A program made the position numbers and the translations under genes. This document shows, in pieces, positions 17,506-26,979 of a stretch of DNA of 64,000 nt. This stretch comes from Stigmatella ashevillena (GTDB lineage Bacteria; Myxococcota; Myxococcia; Myxococcales; Myxococcaceae): contig NZ_JAQNDM010000002.1 of the NCBI RefSeq assembly GCF_028368975.1, forward strand, positions 8,550,425 to 8,614,424, given 5' to 3'. Position 1 is the first letter of the stretch. Each line of letters opens with the position of its first letter. A model generated the notes under the pieces. It saw nothing but the letters and a program-made list of their open reading frames with translations, was not told the DNA's origin and did not search any database.

Positions 17506-18387
17506 ATGGCTGCCGATGAAACTCGGGTCACCAAGATCTCCACGATCACCGTCGGAAAGGCGGCCAATCGAGATTGCTGCCTCGTCCAGATCCATGGTCC
17601 GGAGCTGGGCAAGAAGTATGTGATCGAAGACGTGGAGTACACGATTGGCCGCGACGAGGGGAACCACATCGTCGTGGACCTGGACAACGTCTCGCGCCGA
17701 CACGCGCGCATCCTCGTGCGGCAAGGCCGCATGTTCGTCGAGGATCTGGGGTCCACCAACGGCACCTACCTGAATGACGAGGAGGTGCGTCAGGCCCAGC
17801 CGCTGCGCAGCGGAGACCTCATCAAGGTCGGTGGCTCCATCTTCAAGTTCCTCGATGGAGACAACATCGAGACCCAGTACCACGAGACGATCTACACGCT
17901 GACCATCGCGGACGGTCTGACCGGGGTGAGCAACAAGCGCTACTTCCTCGAGTATCTCGAGCGGGAGATGGGGCGCTCGCACCGCTACCACCGGGCGTTG
18001 TCGCTGATGATCTTCGACATCGACCACTTCAAGAAGATCAACGATGTGCACGGGCACCTGGCGGGCGACCACGTGCTGCGGGAGCTGGCCCAGTCCGTCA
18101 AGCGCTTGGTTCGCCGCGAGCAGTGCTTCGCGCGCTACGGCGGCGAGGAGTTCGCGCTGGTGATGCCCGAGGATGGGCCGGACAAGGCGCGCCTGTTCGC
18201 GGAGAAGATCCGCAAGCTCGTCGAAGAGCGGACGTTCATGTTCGAGGACAAGGAGATCCCCGTCACCATCTCCATCGGCGTGGCCGACATGACGGCGGAC
18301 ATGACCGAGCCGACCCAGTTCATCAAGGTGTCGGACGCGAACCTGTACCGGGCCAAGAAGGCCGGCCGCAACCGGGTCATCGGGTAG
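17506..18387 (+). CDS. FHA-domain diguanylate cyclase
   Basis: A 293-residue cytoplasmic protein with an N-terminal forkhead-associated domain (residues 28-120: YTIGRDEGNHIVV, NVSRRHARI, VEDLGSTNGTYLN), which binds phosphothreonine peptides, and a C-terminal GGDEF domain (about 130-293). The active-site loop is GGEEF (212-216), preceded by MIFDIDHFKKIND with the metal-binding Asp, so cyclic-di-GMP synthesis is expected. The inhibitory I-site, normally RxxD, reads RREQ (203-206), so product inhibition by the usual mechanism is doubtful. FHA input suggests coupling to Ser/Thr protein kinases, which are abundant in myxobacteria. It is divergent from glgC. Confidence 0.93.
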   Translation: MAADETRVTKISTITVGKAANRDCCLVQIHGPELGKKYVIEDVEYTIGRDEGNHIVVDLDNVSRRHARILVRQGRMFVEDLGSTNGTYLNDEEVRQAQPLRSGDLIKVGGSIFKFLDGDNIETQYHETIYTLTIADGLTGVSNKRYFLEYLEREMGRSHRYHRALSLMIFDIDHFKKINDVHGHLAGDHVLRELAQSVKRLVRREQCFARYGGEEFALVMPEDGPDKARLFAEKIRKLVEERTFMFEDKEIPVTISIGVADMTADMTEPTQFIKVSDANLYRAKKAGRNRVIG

Positions 18388-18393
18388 GCGAGG

Positions 18394-19149
18394 GTGGCGG
18401 ACGACGGTCCATCCAAGTGGCTCCGGGCCGTGTTCGTGCTCGGCGGCGTGGCACTGCTGGGCGTGGCCGCGGCGTGGCCCTCGCTGCCCAAGGCGGGTGC
18501 CTCCCGCGTGGAAGTGGGCGAGGCGCTGAGCGGGGTGGACACCGGCCAGTCGTACGCGTGGGTGCTCAAGACCCGCTACGGTGCTGCGCTCGTGGATGCG
18601 GGCGGGGACGTGGAGGGCCGGGCGCTGCTGAAGGAGCTGTCCGTGCTGGGGCTGAGCCCCGAGGATGTGCACAGCATCCTCATCACCCACGGCCACATGG
18701 ACCACTGGGCCGGCGCGCACCTCTTTCCCAATGCCCGGGTGTGGGTCGGGCCAGGCGAGGCCGCCATCCTCCGCGGCCAGTTTCCCCTGACGAGCCCCGT
18801 GGGCCGGGTGACGGGCCTGTTGCCTCGGCCGCCCGTGCCGCAGCGCTTGGAGTCCGTGCGCGACGGGGAGGAGTTGGCGCTGGATGGGGAGAAGGTGCTC
18901 GCCATCCACGTGCCGGGGCACACCCCGGGGAGCACGATGTACCTGTGGCGCGATGTCCTCTTCACCGGGGACTCGCTCGTGCGCAGCAACAGCGGCCTGG
19001 CGCCCGCGCCCTTCGTGCTGTCGGAGAGCCGTTCGCAGAACGTCTCGTCCCTGCACAAGTTGCTCGAGGTGCCCTTCACGCACACCGCGGATGGGCACTC
19101 CGGTGTCACGGACAATGCCCGCGAGGAGCTGCGCGGGCTGCTCCGCTAG
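18394..19149 (+). CDS. MBL-fold metallo-hydrolase, membrane-anchored
   Basis: A 251-residue protein starting at GTG 18394, only six bases after the diguanylate cyclase stop. An N-terminal hydrophobic helix (AVFVLGGVALLGVAAAWPSL) is either an anchor or an uncleaved signal. The metallo-beta-lactamase fold follows, with the zinc motif HGHMDH (residues 99-104), then HVPGHTPGSTMYLWRD, FTGDSLV and the late DGHSG. All standard metal ligands appear present. Family members hydrolyse thioesters, lactones, phosphodiesters and other bonds; the substrate is not predictable. It is convergent with elbE. Confidence 0.85.
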   Translation: MADDGPSKWLRAVFVLGGVALLGVAAAWPSLPKAGASRVEVGEALSGVDTGQSYAWVLKTRYGAALVDAGGDVEGRALLKELSVLGLSPEDVHSILITHGHMDHWAGAHLFPNARVWVGPGEAAILRGQFPLTSPVGRVTGLLPRPPVPQRLESVRDGEELALDGEKVLAIHVPGHTPGSTMYLWRDVLFTGDSLVRSNSGLAPAPFVLSESRSQNVSSLHKLLEVPFTHTADGHSGVTDNAREELRGLLR

Positions 19150-19150
19150 G

Positions 19151-20179
19151 TCAGGTGCCCTCGCGCTTCTCCGCCAGGTGGCCCTTGATGCCCGGCAGCG
19201 CCTTGGGCGGCATCTTCGTATAGATGTACTGGACGGTGTCGTTCAGCGTCTGCTGGGGATCTCTCGCCACGAAGCCCAGCTCGCGCTCCGCCTTCGTGGT
19301 GTCCACGTAGAAATAGTGCTCGGCGATGTCCACTTCCTGGGGATCCAGGGCGGCCGTCGTGCCTCGCAGTTTGGCCCAGCGCTCCAGCAGGTGGGCCCCC
19401 AGGACGTTCACCTTCGAGGGCAGGTGGAGCCGGGGTGCCGCCACGCCGGTGAGCCGCTCCAGCCGGTCGAAGAAGTCCGTCATCGACAGGTTTACGCCCA
19501 TCAGGTGGCGGCCGTAGAGCTCCCCGCGTGTCAGCGCCTGGAAGAACCCCTCCGCCGCGTCCCGGGCGTCCACGAAGGAAATCCCGCCGCCGGGCATGGC
19601 GGGAAGCTCCCGGTTGAGGAACTTCACCACCGTCCACGTGGAGGAGAGCCGGTCATCCCCAGGCCCCATCAGCAGGCTCGGGTTGAGCACCACCAAGGGG
19701 AGGGAGTGCTTGCGGCAGAACTCGAGCGTCAGCTTCTCCTCGTAGATCTTCGAGAGGTAGTACGGCCAGCGCCCCACCACGGTGATGGGGTAGTCGTCCT
19801 CCTCGGTGCCAATGCGCTCTTCCTTGGAGACGGCGATGGCGCCGGAGGTGGAGGCGAGGATGAACCGCTTCACCCCAGCCTCGCGCACGTCCTTGAGCAG
19901 CTCGCGCGTGGCGTTCACGTGCAGCTCGTACATCTGCCGCGCGTCCCGGTCCCGGAAGGAGACCAGGCCCGCGAGGTGGTAGACGGCCTCCACCCCTTGC
20001 AGGGCGCGGCGCACCGCCTCGCGGTCCTTGAGGTCTCCGGGGACGAACTCCGCCCGGGCCAGGCTGGGCAGGGTGGGCTTCGTCCGGCCAATGAGCCGCA
20101 CCTCGTGGCCCGCCTCGAGCAGCTTGGGCACCAGGTGGATGCCCAGAAAACCGGTGCCTCCCGTCACGAGCAGCTTCAC
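19151..20179 (-). CDS. elbE: NAD-dependent epimerase/dehydratase (extended SDR), last gene of ether-lipid operon
   Basis: A 342-residue extended SDR. It has the Rossmann loop TGGTGFLG at the N-terminus, VYHLAGLVSF, and the catalytic Tyr and Lys in PYYLSKIYEE. Its ATG overlaps the stop of the large elbD gene by four bases, so the two are translationally coupled. As the fifth gene in transcription order it matches ElbE of the myxobacterial elbABCDE ether-lipid cluster as I remember it; the match rests on gene order and predicted products, not on alignment. A 3-beta-hydroxysteroid-dehydrogenase-like oxidation or reduction of a lipid intermediate is plausible. Confidence 0.8.
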   Translation of the reverse strand: MKLLVTGGTGFLGIHLVPKLLEAGHEVRLIGRTKPTLPSLARAEFVPGDLKDREAVRRALQGVEAVYHLAGLVSFRDRDARQMYELHVNATRELLKDVREAGVKRFILASTSGAIAVSKEERIGTEEDDYPITVVGRWPYYLSKIYEEKLTLEFCRKHSLPLVVLNPSLLMGPGDDRLSSTWTVVKFLNRELPAMPGGGISFVDARDAAEGFFQALTRGELYGRHLMGVNLSMTDFFDRLERLTGVAAPRLHLPSKVNVLGAHLLERWAKLRGTTAALDPQEVDIAEHYFYVDTTKAERELGFVARDPQQTLNDTVQYIYTKMPPKALPGIKGHLAEKREGT

Positions 20180-23100
20180 GCGTCCTGTCCTCCACCGGGC
20201 CTGAGGGCCTTGCGCTGCTCCTGCGGGGTGGCCTTGGCGTCGATGTTCAGCACTCCGCCCTCCCGCAGCGCCTTCACCGCGTCTTCCGCCAGCCGAGTGG
20301 CATAGCGGTAGCTCTCCGAGCGCGCCATGCCTTGCGTCAGGGTCCTCAGGTCCGTGTGCTTCAACGCCGGGCCGATGTGGACCTCCAGCTTCTTGGACTT
20401 GGGGAACATCGTGCCCTTGGGGAGCGCCTCGAAGGTGCCCCGCAGGTAGAGCGGCAGCACGTCCACCTCATAGGAGAGCGCCAGGTAGCCCAGCGTGGGC
20501 TTGAACTCCAGCAGCTCTCCGGTCGGTGAGCGCGTGCCCTCCGGGAAGATGAGCAGGTTGTAGCCCAGCCGCAGCGACTCTCCGGCGAGGCGCAGCGATT
20601 CGCGCAGGCTGCCGTGCCGGTCCATGGGAATGAGGTCCGTGAAGTTCTCGAAGTAGGCGCGCTTGAGCGGCGTGTCGAAGAAGTAGTCCCGGGCCGCCAG
20701 CGCCACCAGCTTCTGGCCCTGCTCCTGGAGCACCGTGCGGATGAGCCCCGCGTCCAGGTGGCTGGCGTGGTTGGCGATGACGAGGAAGTTGCGGTTCTGC
20801 GGCACGAACGGTCGGCCTGTCACCTTCACGTCGAAGACGCCGCCGTAGAGCACCTGCTGGCCCAGGGTGAGCAGCTGCCGACCCAGGTCCGCCGCCAGCT
20901 GGGGCACCGGAATCTCCACCTCCTCGGAGCGCTTGTTCTCCTCGGAGATCTCCTTGGCGCGGGTCTCCGCGGCGGGCCGCTTTCCCGAGGCGACGATCAG
21001 CTTGCGCAGGTCCTCCACCGTGTTCACCTGCGTCAAGTCGTTCACGGCGGGCAGGGGGACACCGGCCTGCTCCAGCGCCACGGACAGCTCGGTGAGCATC
21101 AGCGAGTCGAAGCCGAGATCCCCGGCCAGGTTCGCTTCGGGGCGCACGTCGGACAGGGGCCGGTTCACCACCTCGGCGACGAGCGGGTAGAGCCAGTCGC
21201 TCACGCCGCCCGTCGTGGGGTGGGCCACCTTCTCGCGGGCCTTCTCGCCGCTGGAGGCCAGGCGCTCCAGGCGCTTGAGCTCCTCCACCACCAGCTTGCG
21301 CTTCACCTTGCGCGTGGAGGTGCGAGGCAGCTCCCCGTCCCAGAAGCGCAGCACCTTCACCCGCCGGTAGAAGGGCATCTCCGCGCTCACCTCGCGGAAG
21401 TGGACCTCCAACTCGCGGCGCACCTCGTCTCGCGGCCGATCCTTGTAGTCCGGCACGCACAGGCAGGCGACCTTCTCGCCTCCGGCCTCGTCCAGCAGGC
21501 CGACGATGGACAGCTCCTTGAGGTGCTCGTGGGTGCCGTACTGCTCCTCGAGCTCGTCCGGGTAGACGTTCTTCCCGTTGGCATCGATGATGACGTCCTT
21601 CTTGCGGCCCACCAGATACAGCCGCCCCTCGTCATCCAGCCGCCCCAGATCCCCTGTGTAGAGCCAGCCTTCCTTGAGGACGGCCTCGGTGGCTTCCCGG
21701 TCCCCGAAGTAGCCGGCCATGATGTTGGGGCCCTTGGCCAGCACCTCGCCGATGCCCTCGTTGTCCGGCTGGTCGATGCGGAACTCGATGCCGGGCAGGG
21801 CCTTGCCCACCGTGCCGGGCTGGCGCTTGTTGGTGCCCTCCGCCACGGACAGCACCGGGGCCGCTTCGGTCAGGCCGTAGCCTTCGGTGATGTTGAAGCC
21901 AAAGGCGTGGAAGGCCTTGTGCACATCGTCCGGCAGCGCCGAGCCGCCCGACACCAGGAACTTGATGCGCCCGCCGAACTTGCGGTGCACCGGCCAGAAC
22001 AACAGCTTGCCCAGGTTGATCGAGCTGCGGTTGCGCAGCTCCCCATGGGTCGCCTGGAGGGCCTTGATGGCCTGCTCGATGATGGGCGGACGAGAGGAGA
22101 TCTCCTGGGTGATCTTCCGGTGGAGGAGCTGCCACACCGCCGGCACGCCGATCATCGCCGTCACCCGGCCGGTCTCGAACACGTCGCCCAGCCGGTCCGC
22201 GGTGAGCTCGTCGATGTAAGAGATTTCCGCTCCCCGGGAGAACGGGGTGAGGAAGCCGGCGGAGAACTCGAACGTGTGGTGCAGGGGGAGGATGGAGAGC
22301 AGCCCATCGCCCACGCCGATGGAGAAGGCGCCGGCCAGCTTCGCCACCAGCGAGGCGAAGTTGCGGTGGGTGAGCATCACGCCCTTGGGGTTGCCCGTGG
22401 TGCCCGAGGTGAAGATGAGGCTCGCCACGTCGTCCGCCGCGGCCGTCTTGCGCACGGGCCCGATGCCGTCGGGATAGGCGGGGTCGCCCCCCATGGCCTC
22501 GCCGAGGCCGAGCACCTGGGTGGGGTGCTCACCCGAGGTCAGTGACTGGGTCAGGCCGGGATACTCCTCGGCGGACTGGTCCGACAGCAGGCACACCCGG
22601 GCCTGGGACCGGCGCGCGATGTTGAGGACTTCCGCCTCGGTGAGCGCGGGATCCACCGGGACGACGGTGGCCCCGGCGCGCAGAATGCCGAAGTAGGCCG
22701 TGCCCCACTCGGGCCGGTTCTCCGAGACCAGGAGCACCCGGTCTCCATGCTTCACGCCCGCGCGCAGGAGCGCGCTGCCAATGCGGCCCGCATAGCGGTG
22801 CACCTCGCCATAGGTGAGGCGCTCCTCGCGCTCCCCGGAGACCATGCGGAAGGCCACCCGGTGCCGCCATGCGTGCACGGAGGCCTCGAAGAGCTCCAGC
22901 AGATCCCGGTACGCGGAGATGACGGTGCGCCGCTTCGTCTCTTCCTCCAGGCCGGGGAAGACGAACTTCTCCAGGCCAGGAAGGTGGGTCTCCAGCCAGT
23001 ACTCGCGCCAGTTGATGTTCTCGGGATCCCAGGGAATCTTCGCCCGGTCCGAAGGCAGCATCCGCGTGTAGACGGAGCGCGTGTTGTCGCAGCGGAAGAC

Positions 23101-24588
23101 GTAGCGGTTCTCCCAGAGGAAGGGGAGGAACAGCTCGATGAGCTGGCTGAGGCCGGAGGCTTGCTCCTCCACGTCGTCCAGCTTCACCTTCGCCCGGTCC
23201 AGCAGGGCCTGGACGGTGGGAGCGCCCCAGGCGGGCCGCACCTCGTCGATGACCTGCTTGAGCAGGCGCGCGCCCTTGGCGAAGGCGGGGGCGCTGAGGC
23301 TCTCGAACCGCTGGCGCGTGACAGGCTGCGGCTCGATGCGCGCGCGGACCTCGTTGAGCAGCGCGTTGCCCCCCTCCTTGTTGCGGTAGTAGCGGCGGCG
23401 GTAGAGGCCCACCAGCTCCACCGAGCGGCTGGCGTAGAAGGGGTTCTCGTCGCCGGAGGCCAGGTGGTAGACGCGCCGCTCGTTCACCGTGAGGGCATGG
23501 GCGGTGATGCCGAGGGTGGCGCCCGCCACCTGATCCACCGGGATGATGTCCAGGATGGTCTTGAACCCGGAGGGGATGCCGCGCTGTCCCTTGATGCCGG
23601 CGAACGCCAGGGGGGCGGAGGTGGTGAAGCCCTCGTTCCAGCCGGGGAAGGGGAAGTGGCGCGAGGTCTCCACGATGGAGGGCCGGACGATGGAGTAGCG
23701 CAAGCCGGGCGTGGCGGCCATGACCTGCTCGCCCAGGCTCTTGGTGTACGTGTACGTGTTGGGCCAACCCCAGTGCTGGGCGCGCTCCATGCCGGCCCGC
23801 ACCAGCTCGGTGGTGAGCCACAGCTTGCGCTCGCGGCCCACGGCCAGACGCAGGGTTTTCTCGTCCCGGCTGTCGCGGCCTTCCTCGGCCAGCCGGTCCA
23901 GCGCCTTCTTGCGGAACAGCGAGGTGAGGGCCTTGTCATCGGCCTGCTCGCGCAGGCGTGCGACGATGCGCTCGGCGTCCTTCAGCTCCTGCTCCAGGCT
24001 GAAGTCGCGCCCATCCATCTCGTCCTTCTTCGGGAAGTAGCCGGCCACCTCCTCGTCCTCGAAGACGAGGCCGCTGCGGTTGCCCGCGACGAAGGCGGTG
24101 GACATGTGGATGAGCGGGGCGCTCCACTTGAGCGCCAGGTCCACCGAGTACTTCACGCCGTGGGTGTTGACGTTGAGGCCCACCTCCAACGAGGGGTTGA
24201 AGGACACCAGCCCCGCGCAGTTGACGATGGCGGACACCTGGCCGGTCAGCTCGTCCGCCTGCGCCTCGGTGAGGCCCATGAGCGGATCGGTGATGTCGCC
24301 ATCGAGCACCTGGCACTTCTGGCGGATGAACGCCAGCGCGGCCTCCTCACCGAGCGCGTCGCGCAGCGGCTGGAAGGGCTCGCTGATGGCCACCTTGTCG
24401 AAGAAGCGGCGCTCGGCGGAGGCGGCGCTGCCCTTGCGGACGAGCACGTAGACCTTGTCCAGCGCCTGACCGTAGTGCGTCAGGAGCATGGAGAGGGTCA
24501 CCTTGCCCACGAAGCCGGTGGACCCGGCGAAGAGCAGGCGCTTGCCGGTGAAGGCGTGAGAGACGTTCAGTTCGGGCAGCTGGCTCAT
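20176..24588 (-). CDS. elbD: Multidomain ether-lipid synthase (acyl reductase, AMP-ligase, ACP, acyltransferase)
   Basis: A protein of about 1470 residues, one of the largest in the window. Domains in order: a fatty-acyl reductase of the SDR/male-sterility type (GSTGFVGK near residue 24, NTYTYTKSLGEQ later); an acyl-CoA-synthetase-like adenylation domain (IFTSGTTGNPKGVMLTH, EGYGLTEAAPVLS, LYTGDLGRLDDEGRL); an acyl-carrier domain with the phosphopantetheine site LGFDSLMLTEL; and a PlsC-type acyltransferase with NHASHLD and FPEGTRSPTGELLEFKP. This architecture and its place as fourth of five genes fit ElbD, reported to make iso-branched ether lipids needed for fruiting-body formation and sporulation in Myxococcus and Stigmatella. 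Start taken at ATG 24588; a TTG lies six bases upstream. Confidence 0.85.
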   Translation of the reverse strand: MSQLPELNVSHAFTGKRLLFAGSTGFVGKVTLSMLLTHYGQALDKVYVLVRKGSAASAERRFFDKVAISEPFQPLRDALGEEAALAFIRQKCQVLDGDITDPLMGLTEAQADELTGQVSAIVNCAGLVSFNPSLEVGLNVNTHGVKYSVDLALKWSAPLIHMSTAFVAGNRSGLVFEDEEVAGYFPKKDEMDGRDFSLEQELKDAERIVARLREQADDKALTSLFRKKALDRLAEEGRDSRDEKTLRLAVGRERKLWLTTELVRAGMERAQHWGWPNTYTYTKSLGEQVMAATPGLRYSIVRPSIVETSRHFPFPGWNEGFTTSAPLAFAGIKGQRGIPSGFKTILDIIPVDQVAGATLGITAHALTVNERRVYHLASGDENPFYASRSVELVGLYRRRYYRNKEGGNALLNEVRARIEPQPVTRQRFESLSAPAFAKGARLLKQVIDEVRPAWGAPTVQALLDRAKVKLDDVEEQASGLSQLIELFLPFLWENRYVFRCDNTRSVYTRMLPSDRAKIPWDPENINWREYWLETHLPGLEKFVFPGLEEETKRRTVISAYRDLLELFEASVHAWRHRVAFRMVSGEREERLTYGEVHRYAGRIGSALLRAGVKHGDRVLLVSENRPEWGTAYFGILRAGATVVPVDPALTEAEVLNIARRSQARVCLLSDQSAEEYPGLTQSLTSGEHPTQVLGLGEAMGGDPAYPDGIGPVRKTAAADDVASLIFTSGTTGNPKGVMLTHRNFASLVAKLAGAFSIGVGDGLLSILPLHHTFEFSAGFLTPFSRGAEISYIDELTADRLGDVFETGRVTAMIGVPAVWQLLHRKITQEISSRPPIIEQAIKALQATHGELRNRSSINLGKLLFWPVHRKFGGRIKFLVSGGSALPDDVHKAFHAFGFNITEGYGLTEAAPVLSVAEGTNKRQPGTVGKALPGIEFRIDQPDNEGIGEVLAKGPNIMAGYFGDREATEAVLKEGWLYTGDLGRLDDEGRLYLVGRKKDVIIDANGKNVYPDELEEQYGTHEHLKELSIVGLLDEAGGEKVACLCVPDYKDRPRDEVRRELEVHFREVSAEMPFYRRVKVLRFWDGELPRTSTRKVKRKLVVEELKRLERLASSGEKAREKVAHPTTGGVSDWLYPLVAEVVNRPLSDVRPEANLAGDLGFDSLMLTELSVALEQAGVPLPAVNDLTQVNTVEDLRKLIVASGKRPAAETRAKEISEENKRSEEVEIPVPQLAADLGRQLLTLGQQVLYGGVFDVKVTGRPFVPQNRNFLVIANHASHLDAGLIRTVLQEQGQKLVALAARDYFFDTPLKRAYFENFTDLIPMDRHGSLRESLRLAGESLRLGYNLLIFPEGTRSPTGELLEFKPTLGYLALSYEVDVLPLYLRGTFEALPKGTMFPKSKKLEVHIGPALKHTDLRTLTQGMARSESYRYATRLAEDAVKALREGGVLNIDAKATPQEQRKALRPGGGQDA

Positions 24589-24616
24589 GTCCAACTCGGG
24601 GCGCGAGGGGCGCGGT

Positions 24617-26245
24617 TCAGAGCTTCACATCCGCGAGCAGGGTGGGCGCGATGCGCATCAGGCTGATGGTGGCCGAGCGTCCCATGAAGCCGCGGGCCTC
24701 CTCGATGGCCTCGGTGAGGGTGTCGGTCCGGTCCCAGCCGAGCAGGGCGGGCACGTGGTTGTTCTCCGCCCCGGCGACGATGACCTTGCCCACGTGCTGG
24801 CGGCCGTTCTCGCCCCAGTACCACATATAGAAGGGGTGCACGCCGTGGTAGGCGTTGCCCTTGCGGTACAGGTGCACGTAGCTGGGGTTCTCCGCGAACT
24901 CGCGCTCGTACTTGTGTTCCAGCTTCATCGAGTCCCGCGTCTCCGGGAGGATGCGGTTGAAGAACTCGATGTAGCTGGGGTGGTGCTCCGGATCGAACTC
25001 GTCGTAGGCCGGGTGCAGGAGGATGAGCACCCCGCCCTTCTTCACCAGCGGAATGCCGCGGTTGAGGTTGAAGAAGTAGCCCAGCCCCATCACCTGCACG
25101 AGCAGCGGGTTGAGGATGGAGTTGACGCTGTAGGGGGAGATGAACGGGATGGGGAAGATGACGATGTCGCTCTGCCCCTGCACCGGCACCGAGTACTGCT
25201 TCCAGCTCGTCTCCAGCGTCTTGACGTGGACGGGCTCGGTGGCTCCGGCGAAGACGCCCGTGACGTCATAGGGCGCCGGGATGGCGCTGAGCACCTTGCG
25301 CGCCGCGGCGCGCGGCATCTTCCCCAGCGCGAAGCGCAGCGCCTGGAACTTGAGCCGGTCCGCCTCGGTGTAGTCCTCTTCCTTCTTGGCCAGGAAGTCC
25401 GTGGGGCCGCCGAACATGCGGTTGTTCAGCGTGGTTTCGATGTGGAAGACCTTGAGGTGCTTGTCGATGACCGTGCCGATGCGCGAGTTGCTCTTGTAGA
25501 GCGCGCTGGCCTTGGGCTCCATGTAGCTGTCGGAGTCGCGGATGGTCTTCGGGTTGTGGTGCGCCCGCAGGGAGGCGTAGTTCGTCACGCCGGTGCCCAT
25601 GGACTTGTGCCCGCCGTTCATGGGCACGAAGTTGACGTTGACGTAGACGATGAGGTCGCTCTCGGCCACGCGGCGGTTGACGGCCACCACCTCGTTGTGG
25701 GCGGTGCGCTCCAACTCGACGATGCCGTCGGGGTCTTCCGCGTCGTGGTTGTAGTAGCGGTCCGGGTAGTAGGCATCGAAGATCTTCGTGCCCACCATGC
25801 GCCGCATCTCGCCCTCTGTCATGCGGCGGTGCAGGGCGTTGGCGATGAGCAGGTGGACATCGTCCACGCCGCTGTCGGCCGCCAGCTCCAGGACGATCTC
25901 GAGGATGCTCTGCCGCACGTCTGGGGTGACCATGGGCGGCAGCGGCACCGAGATGTCGTCGATGACGCAGGTGAGCTTCATGCCCGGCCGGAGCAGCGCA
26001 TGCAGCGGGTCCATGCCCTCCGGGTGGTTGATGGCCCAGCGGATGGCGGCCTTGACGTTGGGCACCCCTTCCATGGGGGGCCGGGGGAAGATGACCCGCG
26101 TGCCAACCGGCAGGTCTTCCAGCAGGAAGTTCTCTCCCGAGAAGAGGGCGCGGGGGGGACTTCCCTTCTCGGTGATGACGACCTGGCTTTCCTCGTCGTA
26201 GAGCTTCTGGAGCGTCTTGATAGGGCGCATGGGAGGGCTTTTCAC
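24617..26245 (-). CDS. elbC: LarA/DUF2088-like protein of the ether-lipid operon
   Basis: A 542-residue protein resembling the lactate-racemase catalytic domain family (DUF2088): VIDDISVPLPPM near residue 100, then ADSGVDDVHLLIANALHRRM, VNVNFVPMNGGHKSMGTGV and, near the end, VIVAGAENNHVPALLG. A GTG start at 26245 overlaps the stop of the upstream HAD gene by four bases; ATG 26230 is an alternative. LarA itself needs a nickel-pincer cofactor; whether this relative does cannot be judged here. It is the third gene of the putative elb operon, 28 bases ahead of elbD. Its step in ether-lipid synthesis is unknown. Confidence 0.75.
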   Translation of the reverse strand: MKSPPMRPIKTLQKLYDEESQVVITEKGSPPRALFSGENFLLEDLPVGTRVIFPRPPMEGVPNVKAAIRWAINHPEGMDPLHALLRPGMKLTCVIDDISVPLPPMVTPDVRQSILEIVLELAADSGVDDVHLLIANALHRRMTEGEMRRMVGTKIFDAYYPDRYYNHDAEDPDGIVELERTAHNEVVAVNRRVAESDLIVYVNVNFVPMNGGHKSMGTGVTNYASLRAHHNPKTIRDSDSYMEPKASALYKSNSRIGTVIDKHLKVFHIETTLNNRMFGGPTDFLAKKEEDYTEADRLKFQALRFALGKMPRAAARKVLSAIPAPYDVTGVFAGATEPVHVKTLETSWKQYSVPVQGQSDIVIFPIPFISPYSVNSILNPLLVQVMGLGYFFNLNRGIPLVKKGGVLILLHPAYDEFDPEHHPSYIEFFNRILPETRDSMKLEHKYEREFAENPSYVHLYRKGNAYHGVHPFYMWYWGENGRQHVGKVIVAGAENNHVPALLGWDRTDTLTEAIEEARGFMGRSATISLMRIAPTLLADVKL

Positions 26246-26907
26246 TTCAGATCGAGGATGGGCCAGTTGTAGGCCCGCGCGATCGAACGCAGGCGCATGT
26301 CCGGGTTGACCGCCGTGGGCCGGCCGACGATGGCCAGCATGGCGTAGTCCGAGGAACTGTCCGAATAGCCGTGGCAGTGGGCCAACGACAAGCCCTCTTT
26401 GGCGCAGTAGTCGCGGATGGCGTTGGCCTTGTTGGCCCCTTCGATGATGGGCGGAATCACCTTGCCGGTGGCCTTGCCCCCCACGAACTGCATCTTGTTG
26501 GCGATGAGCTCGTCGGCGCCCAGGTAGCGGGCGAGCGGGCGCATGGCAAAGTCCAGCGCCCCGGTAACGAGCACGATGCGGCAGCCCGAGCGGCGGGCCT
26601 CGGCGATGAGGTCCTTGGACTGCTCATAGAGGGCCGGCTTGAGGACGTCCTCGAACATGTCCTCGGCGACCGTCAGGAGCCGGTCCTCGCTGAGCCCCTC
26701 GTAGTACCGGTAGAAGAACTCGTTGAAGACCTTGCGATTGAAGGAATCCAGGACACCGAACAGCGGCAGGCTGGCGACCGTGCTGAGGGTGCGCCCCGCC
26801 ATGCCCAGGATCGAGCCGCGGTTCATCGCGTAATAGGCGTAGACGTGAACGACATTCGTCTTCACGAGCGTCCCGTCGACATCATAGAAGGCAGCTTTGG
26901 CGGGCAT
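26242..26907 (-). CDS. elbB: HAD-superfamily (subclass IB) phosphatase
   Basis: A 221-residue hydrolase related to SerB and CicA. Motif I is DVDGTL with the nucleophilic Asp at residue 9, motif II is LVTGA, motif III uses the Lys of NKANAIRDY, and motif IV is GYSDSSSDYAML. A helical cap lies between motifs I and II (GMAGRTLSTVASLPLFG). It probably removes phosphate from a lipid or glycerol intermediate in the cytoplasm. It overlaps the following elbC start by four bases and lies 72 bases after elbA, consistent with the second place in the elb operon. Confidence 0.85.
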   Translation of the reverse strand: MPAKAAFYDVDGTLVKTNVVHVYAYYAMNRGSILGMAGRTLSTVASLPLFGVLDSFNRKVFNEFFYRYYEGLSEDRLLTVAEDMFEDVLKPALYEQSKDLIAEARRSGCRIVLVTGALDFAMRPLARYLGADELIANKMQFVGGKATGKVIPPIIEGANKANAIRDYCAKEGLSLAHCHGYSDSSSDYAMLAIVGRPTAVNPDMRLRSIARAYNWPILDLK

Positions 26908-26979
26908 GTGGCTGGCGGCTTCCTGACACTCCTGTTCGGGTGTGTCAACGGCGCCGGAAGGGGGGATTTCCGGTCAGGC

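Noticed and set aside
22747-24666. A 639-codon plus-strand frame opposite elbD
   Set aside because: Antisense to conserved reductase and ligase domains; no recognisable motif.
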